Assembly (NCBI RefSeq): GCF_003206615.1
Contig: NZ_PZJW01000006.1
Location: 496,001-560,000 of the forward strand
DNA length: 64,000 bases
Direction: 5' to 3'
Source: Salinicola acroporae
GTDB lineage: Bacteria > Pseudomonadota > Gammaproteobacteria > Pseudomonadales > Halomonadaceae
The notes under the pieces were generated by a model. That model saw nothing but the letters and a program-made list of their open reading frames with translations. It was not told the DNA's origin and searched no databases. The translations under genes and the position numbers were made by a program. Positions 22,474-30,764 of this stretch are shown here, piece after piece. How positions within the stretch are numbered: position 1 is the first letter of the stretch; each line of letters starts with the position of its first letter.

Positions 22474-22542
22474 GCTTCTCTCCTTGAAATCGGGCGTCCT
22501 GAAGGTTGAGTCGCCCGGCTCGAATGGTGACGACGGGTATTG

Positions 22543-23226
22543 CTACGTGTCCTTGAATCGAATCCGGCTGCCGCTCCACCACAGCTGGCGGTCGGCGTTG
22601 CCGGCCACGGCCTCGATGCGCGCGGCGTTGGGCGCATCGGTCGTGCGAACCCACTCCAGCGCCTGCCGTTCGGTGCGCCCGAACTGGCGGTGGCGGGCGA
22701 CCAGCCGGGACTCGCGCAGGTCACGGTCGACATCGAGGAACCACACCTCGTCCAGCATCTCCCGCACCTGCGGCCAAGGTTCTTCCCCGAGTAGCAGATA
22801 ATTGCCCTCGGTAATGATCAGCGAGGTGGGTGGCGCCACCGCGATACTGGCAGCGATCGGCTCCTCGATCTCCCGGTAGAAGCCCGGCACGTAGACCGTC
22901 TCCTCGCCATAGCTGGCGCGAAGGCGCCTGAGCAGGTCGCGATAGCCGAACGCGTCGAACGTGTCCGGGGCACCCTTCCGCCCGGCCCGGTCCAGTGCCG
23001 CCAGCTGTCGATTGGAGAGATGGAACCCGTCCATGGGGACGATCTGGGCCTGCTCGCCAAGCGCCGCGAAAAGCGCCTCGGAGAGCGTGCTCTTACCCGA
23101 GCCAGGCGCTCCCACGAGACCAAGAATTCGGCGTCGGGATGAATCGATTAAGCAACGGGCGGCCTCGAGAATGGGCGGGTCGATATCGATCGATAGCGTC
23201 CGCGTCTCGGTGGTGGTGATACGCAT
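22543..23226 (-). CDS. P-loop small-molecule kinase (uridine kinase/PRK-like)
   Basis: Cytoplasmic ATP-dependent kinase of the phosphoribulokinase/uridine kinase/pantothenate kinase superfamily, 227 aa. Walker A is GAPGSGKST at residues 39-47. MDGFHLSNRQLA follows, as in the YggC/FrcK-type kinases, then TFDAFGYRDLLRRL, YVPGFYREIEEPIA and IITEGNYLLLGEEPW. Relatives phosphorylate sugars or nucleosides. The substrate is not decided by sequence, but the gene sits directly upstream of a sugar porter on the same strand, which points to a sugar. A near-palindromic site (GTC..TAA..TTA..GAC pattern) lies about 90 bp before the start, at 23314-23330. Confidence 0.82.
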   Translation of the reverse strand: MRITTTETRTLSIDIDPPILEAARCLIDSSRRRILGLVGAPGSGKSTLSEALFAALGEQAQIVPMDGFHLSNRQLAALDRAGRKGAPDTFDAFGYRDLLRRLRASYGEETVYVPGFYREIEEPIAASIAVAPPTSLIITEGNYLLLGEEPWPQVREMLDEVWFLDVDRDLRESRLVARHRQFGRTERQALEWVRTTDAPNAARIEAVAGNADRQLWWSGSRIRFKDT

Positions 23227-23313
23227 TGGGGAATCGCAGGACAGCCGGAAGTGACGACAAGCGTAGCACGCTCATTGTGATGATGAGAGTCGTCCAGCAG
23301 CGACACAACCAAA

Positions 23314-23330
23314 GTCGTAAACTTACTGAC
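23314..23330. promoter_or_regulatory. Imperfect palindrome upstream of the kinase gene
   Basis: GTCGTAAACTTACTGAC resembles the perfect palindrome at 27600-27615. Both lie roughly 90-140 bp before minus-strand genes of carbon metabolism. The binding protein is unknown. Confidence 0.3.
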
Positions 23331-23414
23331 ACCAGGACTCGGACGGCGAACGACACTCAGCGGATTCATCCCGACGAGTGTCGCGAAGTGCCGTCGCGGC
23401 TTCGGTTCGCGGGA

Positions 23415-23720
23415 TCACTCGCCGGCTAGCCGACGCAATCGCGCGACCTCGTCCATCAGTTCCAGCGCCAGTGCCGCGCCGGCCAGGTTGACGCCCAGAT
23501 CGCGCTGCAGGCGCTGGACGACCCTGACGCGATGCAGGGTCGCACCATAGAACCGCCACTGTTCGCGTTGGCGACCGTGGGGAACGATGACGCCCTCGTC
23601 GACCAGTTCGATGACCCACTCGGCATGTACCGTGCAGGTTCGACACAGGTCGCCCAGCGTCAGGACCGGCGTCTCGTCGAGATTGTCGGCCGGGACCCGG
23701 GTGAGATCGTGGATGGTCAA
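23415..23720 (-). CDS. cbpM: Chaperone modulator CbpM
   Basis: A 101-aa MerR-like helical protein that binds and inhibits the co-chaperone CbpA. The order of the segments (LTLGDLCRTC, WVIELVDEGVIVPHG, WRFYGATLHRVRVVQRLQRD, LGVNLAGAALALELMDEVA) is that of CbpM. The start overlaps the cbpA stop by four bases (ATGA), so production is coupled to CbpA, as in E. coli, where the pair occurs in the same order. Confidence 0.93.
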   Translation of the reverse strand: MTIHDLTRVPADNLDETPVLTLGDLCRTCTVHAEWVIELVDEGVIVPHGRQREQWRFYGATLHRVRVVQRLQRDLGVNLAGAALALELMDEVARLRRLAGE

Positions 23721-24706
23721 GGTGTGTCCTCCGCCGTCGCCCTGGGATTGAAGTTCGCCACCGCTTCCAAGTGCCGATAGGCCGCCTTGACCTCGTCACC
23801 CGTCGCGGGCGGCAGCACGATCTTCAAGGCCACGTAGCAGTCGCCCGGTGGCTCGCCGGGAATACCCCGGCCCTTGAGCCGCAGGCGCCGCCCATCCTGG
23901 GAGTCCACCGGGACTTTCAGCTCCACCGAGCCCTCGGGTAGCGGCACCGCGATCGTCGCGCCCAGCGCCGCTTCCCAGGGCGCCACGGGCAGGACCAGGG
24001 TGACGTCGCGCCCCTCGACCTGGTAGCGCCGGTGCGACTCGAACTCGATCTCCAGATAGAGATCGCCCGCAGGGCCGCCGCCCATGCCAGGCTCCCCCTG
24101 GCCGGCCAGACGAATTCGCTGGCCCTGTTTCACGCCCTTCGGAATCCGGACTTTCAAGGTCCGCTGACGCGGTCGGACTCGTCCCTGCTCGTCGAGCTCG
24201 CCACTCTGCAGGGTGAGAGTGCGCACGGCACCACGATAGGCATCCTCGAGCGCGATCGACACCTTGGCATGATGATCCTCTCCGCGAGCACGATACCGCC
24301 TGCCGCCGGGGTCGCCACTCGAGCCTGCGAAACCCGGGCCCGGCCCTCGACGTTGACCGAACAGCGATTCGAAGAAATCACTGAAGGCGGCATGCTGCTC
24401 CTGCGAATAGCCCTCGTGGGTATAACCGCCCCCCCGAAACTCGAACCCGGCATCCCAGTCCGGTGGCGGGCTGAAGTCCTCGCCGGCCCGCTGGCCCTGG
24501 CCGACCCGATCGTAGGCGAGACGTTTCTCGGGATCCTTCAGCACCTCGTAAGCTTCGCCGAGCTCCTTGAAGCGGGCGTCGGCATCGGCTTCCTGACTGA
24601 CGTCGGGGTGATACTTTCGCGCCAGTCTGCGATATGCGCGCTTGATCTCGTCCTGGGCGGCATCCCGCTCCACGCCCAATACCGCATAGTAATCCTTGAA
24701 CTCCAT
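23717..24706 (-). CDS. cbpA: Curved-DNA-binding protein CbpA (DnaJ-type co-chaperone)
   Basis: DnaJ-family co-chaperone that also binds curved DNA; 329 aa. The J domain covers residues 1-70 (MEFKDYYAVLGVERDA) and carries the essential HPD at 33-35. A Gly/Phe-rich linker follows (FEFRGGGYTHEGYSQEQH, FAGSSGDPGG), then the two beta-barrel substrate-binding domains and no zinc finger, as expected for CbpA rather than DnaJ. The ATG at 24706 is preceded by GGGAG; 19 further in-frame codons upstream do not fit the family. It is translationally coupled to cbpM. Confidence 0.95.
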   Translation of the reverse strand: MEFKDYYAVLGVERDAAQDEIKRAYRRLARKYHPDVSQEADADARFKELGEAYEVLKDPEKRLAYDRVGQGQRAGEDFSPPPDWDAGFEFRGGGYTHEGYSQEQHAAFSDFFESLFGQRRGPGPGFAGSSGDPGGRRYRARGEDHHAKVSIALEDAYRGAVRTLTLQSGELDEQGRVRPRQRTLKVRIPKGVKQGQRIRLAGQGEPGMGGGPAGDLYLEIEFESHRRYQVEGRDVTLVLPVAPWEAALGATIAVPLPEGSVELKVPVDSQDGRRLRLKGRGIPGEPPGDCYVALKIVLPPATGDEVKAAYRHLEAVANFNPRATAEDTP

Positions 24707-24798
24707 GCCGCACTCCCGGGAAACAGATCGATGATCGGCCGCATCTCCATGTGGGCCGGTCACTACCGTTATAGCAGGATTCGCCGCCTTTCAGGCCT

Positions 24799-27462
24799 CT
24801 AGCCCGTGTTACGCAAGCCGGCCGCGATACCCGCCATGGTCACCATCAGCGCCCGGGAAAGCTCCGGGGTAATCTCGCCCTGAGCATCCCGGTTGCGCTG
24901 TAGCAGCTCGGCCTGGAGACCATGGAGCGGGTCGATATAAGGGTTGCGCACCTCGATCGCCTGACGAATCAGCGGGGTATTCTCGAGCAACTCGCCCTGA
25001 TCGAGTATCCGCAGCAGAACGGCCTCGAGATCGACCAGTCGCTGACGCAGCGATTCGCCCAACCGGGTCAAGGCGGGGTCATCGACCAGACGCTTCTCGT
25101 AGTAGGCGGCAATGAGCGGATCCGACTTGGCCAGCAGCATCTCGAGCATGTCCAGATAGGTGCCGAAGAACGGCCACTGCTCGCGCATCTCGCGCAGCCG
25201 GTCGAGCCCGCCCTGCTCCTCGAGCCGCTTCGCGAACGCCTCGCCGCTGCCGAGCCAGGCCGGGAGCATCAGTCGGGTCTGGGTCCAGGCGAAGATCCAC
25301 GGGATCGCCCGCAGCGTTTCGATACCGCCTTCCTGGCGCCGCTTGGCAGGGCGCGACCCCAGCGGCAGACGGCCCAGCGCGCCCTCCGGCGTCACCGCGC
25401 GGAAATAGGGCACGAAATCCGGGTCTTCGCGCACGACACCCACGTAGGCACCGTGGGCGATGGCGGCCAGACGATCCATCTCCTCGCGCCACACTGGCCG
25501 AGGCGCGGGCGGCGGCAACAGCGTCGCCTCCAGCACCGCGCAGACGTAGATTTCCATCGACCGCAGCGCAATATCGGGCTGACCGAACTTGAAACGGATC
25601 ATTTCGCCCTGCTCGGTCACCCGCAGGCTGCCGTTCACCGACCCTGGCGGCTGCGACAGGATCGCGGCGTGGGCGGGGCCGCCGCCACGCCCGACAGTGC
25701 CACCGCGGCCGTGGAACAGCGTCAACGCGACGCCGCCGTCGCGACACACCTCGACCAGCCGCTCCTGGGCCCGATACTGGGCCCAGGCCGCCGCCAACTG
25801 ACCGGCATCCTTGGCCGAATCCGAGTAGCCGATCATCACTTCCTGATAATCGCCGGCGACCTCTCGATATCCCGGCAGTGCCAGCAGACGTTCGATCACG
25901 TCACCGGCCCGGTCCAGATCGTCCAAGGTCTCGAACAGCGGGGCGATGGGCAGGCGCACGCCATTGCCGGCTTCCTTCATCAGCAGCGCCACCGCCAGCA
26001 CGTCGGAGGGTTGCTGCGCCATCGAGATGATGTAGGTCCCAAGCGCCTGGCGATGCTCGCGTCCGATGACCGCAAAGGTATCGAGCACTTCCCGCGTCTC
26101 GGCAGAGCAAGCCCAGCGCGGCGGGATCAGCGGCCGCGGCGAGGTCAACTCCTCGAGCAGGAACGCCTGACGGCGCTCCTCGTCCCACTCCCGATAATTA
26201 CCAAGGTCGAGATATTGGGTCAGTTCCTCGAATACCTGAGCATGGCGGGCGCCATCCTGGCGTACGTCGAGCTTGGCCAGGTTGACGCCGAATACCGCCA
26301 CCCGTCGCAAGGTATCCAGCAGCACGCCGTTGGCGATGGTCTCCAGACCCACGTCACACAGCGAGCGGTGGCAGGCCAGCAGTGGCGCGAACAGCTGATC
26401 CCGCGTTTCGATGATCGCCGCATCGGCGGGGATCTCCCCATCGAGCCGCGCTCGCGCCCATGCCCGTGTCGCCTCCAGCCGGGTCGACAACCGCTTCAGC
26501 AGTGCCCGATAAGGCTCCGGATCGTCGCCGACCTCGGCATGGAGCGCATCGTTTGCCTTCCACATCGACAGCTCGGCCTTGAGCTGCTCGAGATCGCGAA
26601 GATAGAGATCGGCCGCCATCCAGCGCCCCAGCAGCAGCACCTCCTCGGTCACGCTGGCGGTGACGTTGGGATTGCCGTCGCGATCGCCCCCCATCCAGGA
26701 AGCGAAACGGATGGGCGACGCCTCCAGCGGCAATCGTTCGCCAGCCCTTTCCATCAGCAGCGCATCCAGATCGCGATGGAAGGTCGGCACCGCCTTCCAC
26801 AGTGAATTCTCGATGACCGCGAACCCCCATTTCGCCTCGTCGACGGGGGTGGGGCGTTCATGCCGGATCTCGTCGGTATGCCAGGACTGGGCGATCAGCT
26901 CCTCGAGCCGCCCCTGCGCACGCTGGAGCACTTCCGGCTGGTCGCCACTGTCCTCGATGATCTGCAGGCAGTGGTCGATGGCGTCGTATTTCTGGATCAG
27001 CGTGCGTCGAATGACTTCGGTGGGATGCGCGGTCAGCACCAGATCGATGCGCATGCCGGCAATCGCGTCCACCAGTTGACGGGGGGACTGGCCGGCTGAC
27101 GTCGCACGTTGCAGCAGTTCGCCCAGATCGGGCTGGGTCCCGGGCTTGTAATCCTCGACACGTCGAAAGCGTGCCCGGTAGTGCTGCTCGGCGATGTTGG
27201 AGAAATTGAGAAACTGGTTGAAGGCGCGGGTGACCGGCAACAATTCGCCCTCGGGCAGCCCCCGGAGGTAGTCTATCAGCTCGCGGCGGTCCGCCTCCTC
27301 GGCGCTCTGCCGCCCCTTCTTGGCCAGGGCACGAATCCGTTCGATCCGATCCACGAACTCGTCGCCCAGATCCTTGGCAATGGTCCGGCCCAGGCTGTCC
27401 CCCAGCAGCCGGACATTGTCCCGCAACGATTCATGCAGCGACGTTTCCTGTTCTGAACGCAT
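24799..27462 (-). CDS. ppc: Phosphoenolpyruvate carboxylase
   Basis: Carboxylates phosphoenolpyruvate with bicarbonate to oxaloacetate, refilling the TCA cycle; cytoplasmic homotetramer. Length 887 aa (E. coli 883). Catalytic His is in VLTAHPTEVIRRTL (about residue 146). GYSDSAKDAGQLAAAW and FHGRGGTVGRGGGPAHAAIL are the other signature loops, and the C-terminus ends with the canonical AAGLRNTG. The ATG at 27462 has GGGAGG upstream. No tightly linked partner: cbpA begins after 92 bp and mazG ends 146 bp before it. A perfect 16-bp palindrome lies about 140 bp before the start. Confidence 0.97.
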   Translation of the reverse strand: MRSEQETSLHESLRDNVRLLGDSLGRTIAKDLGDEFVDRIERIRALAKKGRQSAEEADRRELIDYLRGLPEGELLPVTRAFNQFLNFSNIAEQHYRARFRRVEDYKPGTQPDLGELLQRATSAGQSPRQLVDAIAGMRIDLVLTAHPTEVIRRTLIQKYDAIDHCLQIIEDSGDQPEVLQRAQGRLEELIAQSWHTDEIRHERPTPVDEAKWGFAVIENSLWKAVPTFHRDLDALLMERAGERLPLEASPIRFASWMGGDRDGNPNVTASVTEEVLLLGRWMAADLYLRDLEQLKAELSMWKANDALHAEVGDDPEPYRALLKRLSTRLEATRAWARARLDGEIPADAAIIETRDQLFAPLLACHRSLCDVGLETIANGVLLDTLRRVAVFGVNLAKLDVRQDGARHAQVFEELTQYLDLGNYREWDEERRQAFLLEELTSPRPLIPPRWACSAETREVLDTFAVIGREHRQALGTYIISMAQQPSDVLAVALLMKEAGNGVRLPIAPLFETLDDLDRAGDVIERLLALPGYREVAGDYQEVMIGYSDSAKDAGQLAAAWAQYRAQERLVEVCRDGGVALTLFHGRGGTVGRGGGPAHAAILSQPPGSVNGSLRVTEQGEMIRFKFGQPDIALRSMEIYVCAVLEATLLPPPAPRPVWREEMDRLAAIAHGAYVGVVREDPDFVPYFRAVTPEGALGRLPLGSRPAKRRQEGGIETLRAIPWIFAWTQTRLMLPAWLGSGEAFAKRLEEQGGLDRLREMREQWPFFGTYLDMLEMLLAKSDPLIAAYYEKRLVDDPALTRLGESLRQRLVDLEAVLLRILDQGELLENTPLIRQAIEVRNPYIDPLHGLQAELLQRNRDAQGEITPELSRALMVTMAGIAAGLRNTG

Positions 27463-27599
27463 GGTTCCCTCCCGAAATGGCCGAACCGGCACGCCGGCTG
27501 TCATGTAGATGGCCGGCGGTCCGACGACGAAGATAGATCGCTCAATGCGTCAGCATAACGATCTGGGGGAAAGAATCGACCGGAACGGAAGCGACATTG

Positions 27600-27615
27600 G
27601 TCGTAAATTTACGAC
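27600..27615. promoter_or_regulatory. Perfect 16-bp palindrome GTCGTAAATTTACGAC
   Basis: Each half (GTCGTAAA) is the exact complement of the other, with no spacer, a typical operator for a dimeric repressor. It overlaps the last codons of mazG and is about 140 bp before ppc. An imperfect relative lies at 23314-23330. I cannot assign the regulator. Confidence 0.4.
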
Positions 27616-28505
27616 ATGGACGAAATGCCCGTGGTGGCCTCTTCCTGTTTCGCCGCCTGCCAGTGGCGTTCCATCTCCTCCAGCGTGGCATCACGGGGGG
27701 TGGTGCCATCCCGTGCCAGCGCCCCCTCGACATGGCGGAAACGCCGCTCGAACTTGGCATTGGTGCGGCGCAGTTGCTGCTCCGGATCGCACCCCAGCCG
27801 CCGGGCCAGATTGACGACAGCGAACAGCAGATCGCCGACCTCTTCCTGGGCGTGGGCCCGGTCGTCGTCGGCCAGCGCCGATTCGACTTCCGCCAGCTCC
27901 TCCCGGATCTTGTCGATGACGCCACCCTCGTCCGGCCAGTCGAAGCCTTCGCCGGCGGCTCGCTTGCTCAGCTTGGCGGCACGGCTCAGCGCGGGCAGCG
28001 CCGCGGGAATGTCGTCCAGTGCCGAGAGTCGTTGAGAGGTGGAAGCAACACGGGCCTCGCGCTCCTCGGCCTTGAGTGCTTCCCAGCGAGCCTTGACCCG
28101 GCTCTCGGCCACTGGCGGGGTCGTGCCGTCGCCCGCTTTACGACGGGAATTCAGCGTGCCGTCCGGGAAGACATGGGGGTGACGTCGCAGCATCTTCGCC
28201 GTCAAGGTATGCACGATATCGTCGAAATCGAAGCGCCCTTCTTCTCTGGCGAACTGACTGTAGTAGACCACCTGAAAAAGCAGGTCGCCCAATTCGCCGG
28301 GAAGTTCATCGAACGCTCGGCGCTCGATGGCGTCGGCGACTTCGTAGGCCTCTTCCAAGGTATGGGGGACGATAGTGTCCCAAGTCTGCTTGATATCCCA
28401 GGGGCAACCGTGATGCGGATCCCTCAGCACCGCCATCAACGTCAGCAGGTCATCGAGCGAATGGCGGCCATCGTTCGGCGGTGTCGTGGCGTTGCTGTCC
28501 TGCAT
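27609..28505 (-). CDS. mazG: Nucleoside triphosphate pyrophosphohydrolase MazG
   Basis: Hydrolyses (d)NTPs to the monophosphate and pyrophosphate and helps reset ppGpp-related stress; 298 aa, longer than E. coli MazG (263). Two MazG-like helical domains are seen. The first has LRDPHHGCPWDIKQTWDTIV and the EExxE-type metal site HTLEEAYEVADAIE, then ELGDLLFQVVYYSQ. The second has EELAEVESALADDDRAHAQE and EVGDLLFAVVNLARRLG. The extra length lies in the linker (about residues 125-180) and at the C-terminus. It is 8 bp after relA on the same strand, the gammaproteobacterial relA-mazG order. Confidence 0.95.
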   Translation of the reverse strand: MQDSNATTPPNDGRHSLDDLLTLMAVLRDPHHGCPWDIKQTWDTIVPHTLEEAYEVADAIERRAFDELPGELGDLLFQVVYYSQFAREEGRFDFDDIVHTLTAKMLRRHPHVFPDGTLNSRRKAGDGTTPPVAESRVKARWEALKAEEREARVASTSQRLSALDDIPAALPALSRAAKLSKRAAGEGFDWPDEGGVIDKIREELAEVESALADDDRAHAQEEVGDLLFAVVNLARRLGCDPEQQLRRTNAKFERRFRHVEGALARDGTTPRDATLEEMERHWQAAKQEEATTGISSMS

Positions 28506-28513
28506 ACCGGCTC

Positions 28514-30763
28514 CTATGCCTGTCCGTGGCCTTGCCGCAGCCGTTTGACGTCAATCACGTTGGGCAACTGCTGGATACGCGAAAAGATGCGCTCGAGCGC
28601 TTCCAGCCCCTCGATCTCCAGCGTGATCCGCATCCGCGCGATGTTGTCGAGCTTGTCGGTGACGGTGTTGACGGAAGTCACATTGACCCGATCACTGGAG
28701 AGCACGTGAGTCACGTCGCGCAGCAGTCCGGAGCGATCCCATGCTTCGATCTCGATATCCACCGGATACTGGGCGCGCTCTTTCTGGCCCCACTCGACAT
28801 CGACGATGCGCCTGGGCTCCTCACTGCGGAGCTGGAGTACGTTGGGGCAATCCTGGCGATGGACGGTGACCCCTCGACCCTGGGTGATGTAGCCGATGAT
28901 CTGGTCGCCGGGCACCGGGTGGCAGCAATTGGCCATTGCCGTCTTGAGATTGCCGACGCCCAGCACGGTGATGCCATCGCTGGGCTCCTTGCCCTGGTGC
29001 CGACGAGGCTTGGTCAGCAGGCGATCGAGCTGCTCCTGGTCGTCACTCTCGCCGAACAGCTGCTGGGCCTGATGCAATACCTGGCCAATACGCAGGTCGC
29101 CGGCGCCGATGGCGGCATACATGTCCTCAACCGAGGTGTAGTTGACCGCCCCCGCCAGCCGCTCGAGATCGACCCCGTCGATGTCGAGGCGACGAAACTC
29201 GCGGTCGAAGATCGCCTTGCCCTCGTCGAGATTCTGCTCCCGCGCCTGCAGCTTGAACCAGGCCTGGATCTTGGACCGAGCGCGGGACGTGCGGACATAG
29301 CCGAGATTGGGATTGATCCAGTCCCGGCTCGGCGCGCTCTTGGTCGCGGTCAGGATCTCGACCTGCTGGCCGGTCTTGAGCAGGTAGGTCAACGGGACGA
29401 TGCGGCCGTCCACCTTGGCGCCGCGGCAACGGTGGCCGATCTCGGTATGCACGCGATAGGCGAAGTCGATCGGCGTCGCGATCTGCGGCATGTCGATGAC
29501 GTGGCCATCCGGGGTGAACACGTAGATCCGGTCCGGCGCCACGTCGCTTGCCAGCCCCTCCCGGAAATCGCCCACGTCGCCCACTTCTTCCTGCCACTCG
29601 AGCACCTGACGAAGCCAGGCGATCTTCTCCTCGTACCCCCGGCTCTTGGCGTCGGTATCCATCCCCTTGTAACGCCAGTGCGCGCAGACGCCGAGTTCCG
29701 CCTCCTCGTGCATGGCGAAGGTGCGCACCTGAATCTCGAGCACCTTGTTCTCGGGGCCGATGACGGCCGTATGCAGCGACTGATAGCCGTTCTTCTTGGG
29801 GTTGGCGATGTAGTCGTCGAATTCGTTGGGGACGTGGTGCCAACGCGAATGGACCACGCCGAGCGTGGTGTAGCAGTCGGCGATCTCGGGCACCAGGATG
29901 CGCACCGCCCGGACATCGTAGACCTGGGAAAAGTCGATGCGCTTGCGCTGCATCTTGCGCCAGATCGAATAGATGTGCTTTGCCCGGCCATCGACCTGGT
30001 AGCGCAGGATTCCCTGGCGCTCGAGCAGCGTTTCGAGGGTTTCCACCACCTCGTGGATGTAACGGTCGCGATCGAGGCGCTTCTCCGCCAGTTGCTTGGC
30101 GATCGACTTGTACTCGGTTTCGTGCAGGTAGCGAAAGGCCAGGTCCTCGAGCTCCCACTTGACCTGGCCAATGCCGAGCCGATGTGCCAGCGGCGCATAG
30201 ATATCGAAGACCTCGCGCGCGACGCGCAGACGCTTCTCCCGCGAGGCATCCTTGACCTGCCGCAACATGCAGGTACGCTCGGCGATCTTGATCAGCGCGA
30301 CGCGAACGTCGTCGACCATGGTCACCAGCATCTTGCGCAGGTTGTCCTGCTGGTTGTGCTGCGACAATCCGTGCTTGGGGGCCTGCAGTTGACTGATCGC
30401 GGCCATGCTGAGCACGCCCTCGATCAGCTTGGCGACCTCCTCCCCCATCTGCTTGGCAACGCTCTCCAGGCTCAGCAGTCCGCGGCGGACGCCGCGATAG
30501 AGAATCGCGGCCTCCAACGTCTGCTGGTCCAGCTTGAGCTGGCTGAGGATGTCGGCCATTTCCAGGCCGGTCAACAGCGTCTGGTCGGCGAGCGCCTCGT
30601 TACCCTGAGTGTCCCGCTCGCTGGCCCGCAGGGCCAGTTGGCAGGCCTGAAGGATACGCCCGGGATCTCGCAGTTCGACCTCTTGCTGCAGCCGCTTCAC
30701 CCACAGATCCAGATCGACACTGCCATCGTCGACCAGCGGTTCGCTTTCTCGCACCTTCACCAT
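28514..30763 (-). CDS. relA: GTP pyrophosphokinase RelA
   Basis: Ribosome-associated (p)ppGpp synthetase of the stringent response, 749 aa (E. coli 744). The N-terminal pseudo-hydrolase lacks a proper HD motif (AAILYRGVRRGLLSLES), which separates it from SpoT. The synthetase domain shows VPNEFDDYIANPKKNGYQSL with the acidic motif. TGS (MPQIATPIDFAYRVHTEIGH), a zinc-finger-like region (ANCCHPVPGDQIIGYITQG) and a C-terminal ACT domain (ERAQYPVDIEIEAWDRSGLL) follow. It is downstream of rlmD with one base between the genes and upstream of mazG by 8 bp. Confidence 0.97.
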   Translation of the reverse strand: MVKVRESEPLVDDGSVDLDLWVKRLQQEVELRDPGRILQACQLALRASERDTQGNEALADQTLLTGLEMADILSQLKLDQQTLEAAILYRGVRRGLLSLESVAKQMGEEVAKLIEGVLSMAAISQLQAPKHGLSQHNQQDNLRKMLVTMVDDVRVALIKIAERTCMLRQVKDASREKRLRVAREVFDIYAPLAHRLGIGQVKWELEDLAFRYLHETEYKSIAKQLAEKRLDRDRYIHEVVETLETLLERQGILRYQVDGRAKHIYSIWRKMQRKRIDFSQVYDVRAVRILVPEIADCYTTLGVVHSRWHHVPNEFDDYIANPKKNGYQSLHTAVIGPENKVLEIQVRTFAMHEEAELGVCAHWRYKGMDTDAKSRGYEEKIAWLRQVLEWQEEVGDVGDFREGLASDVAPDRIYVFTPDGHVIDMPQIATPIDFAYRVHTEIGHRCRGAKVDGRIVPLTYLLKTGQQVEILTATKSAPSRDWINPNLGYVRTSRARSKIQAWFKLQAREQNLDEGKAIFDREFRRLDIDGVDLERLAGAVNYTSVEDMYAAIGAGDLRIGQVLHQAQQLFGESDDQEQLDRLLTKPRRHQGKEPSDGITVLGVGNLKTAMANCCHPVPGDQIIGYITQGRGVTVHRQDCPNVLQLRSEEPRRIVDVEWGQKERAQYPVDIEIEAWDRSGLLRDVTHVLSSDRVNVTSVNTVTDKLDNIARMRITLEIEGLEALERIFSRIQQLPNVIDVKRLRQGHGQA

Positions 30764-30764
30764 G

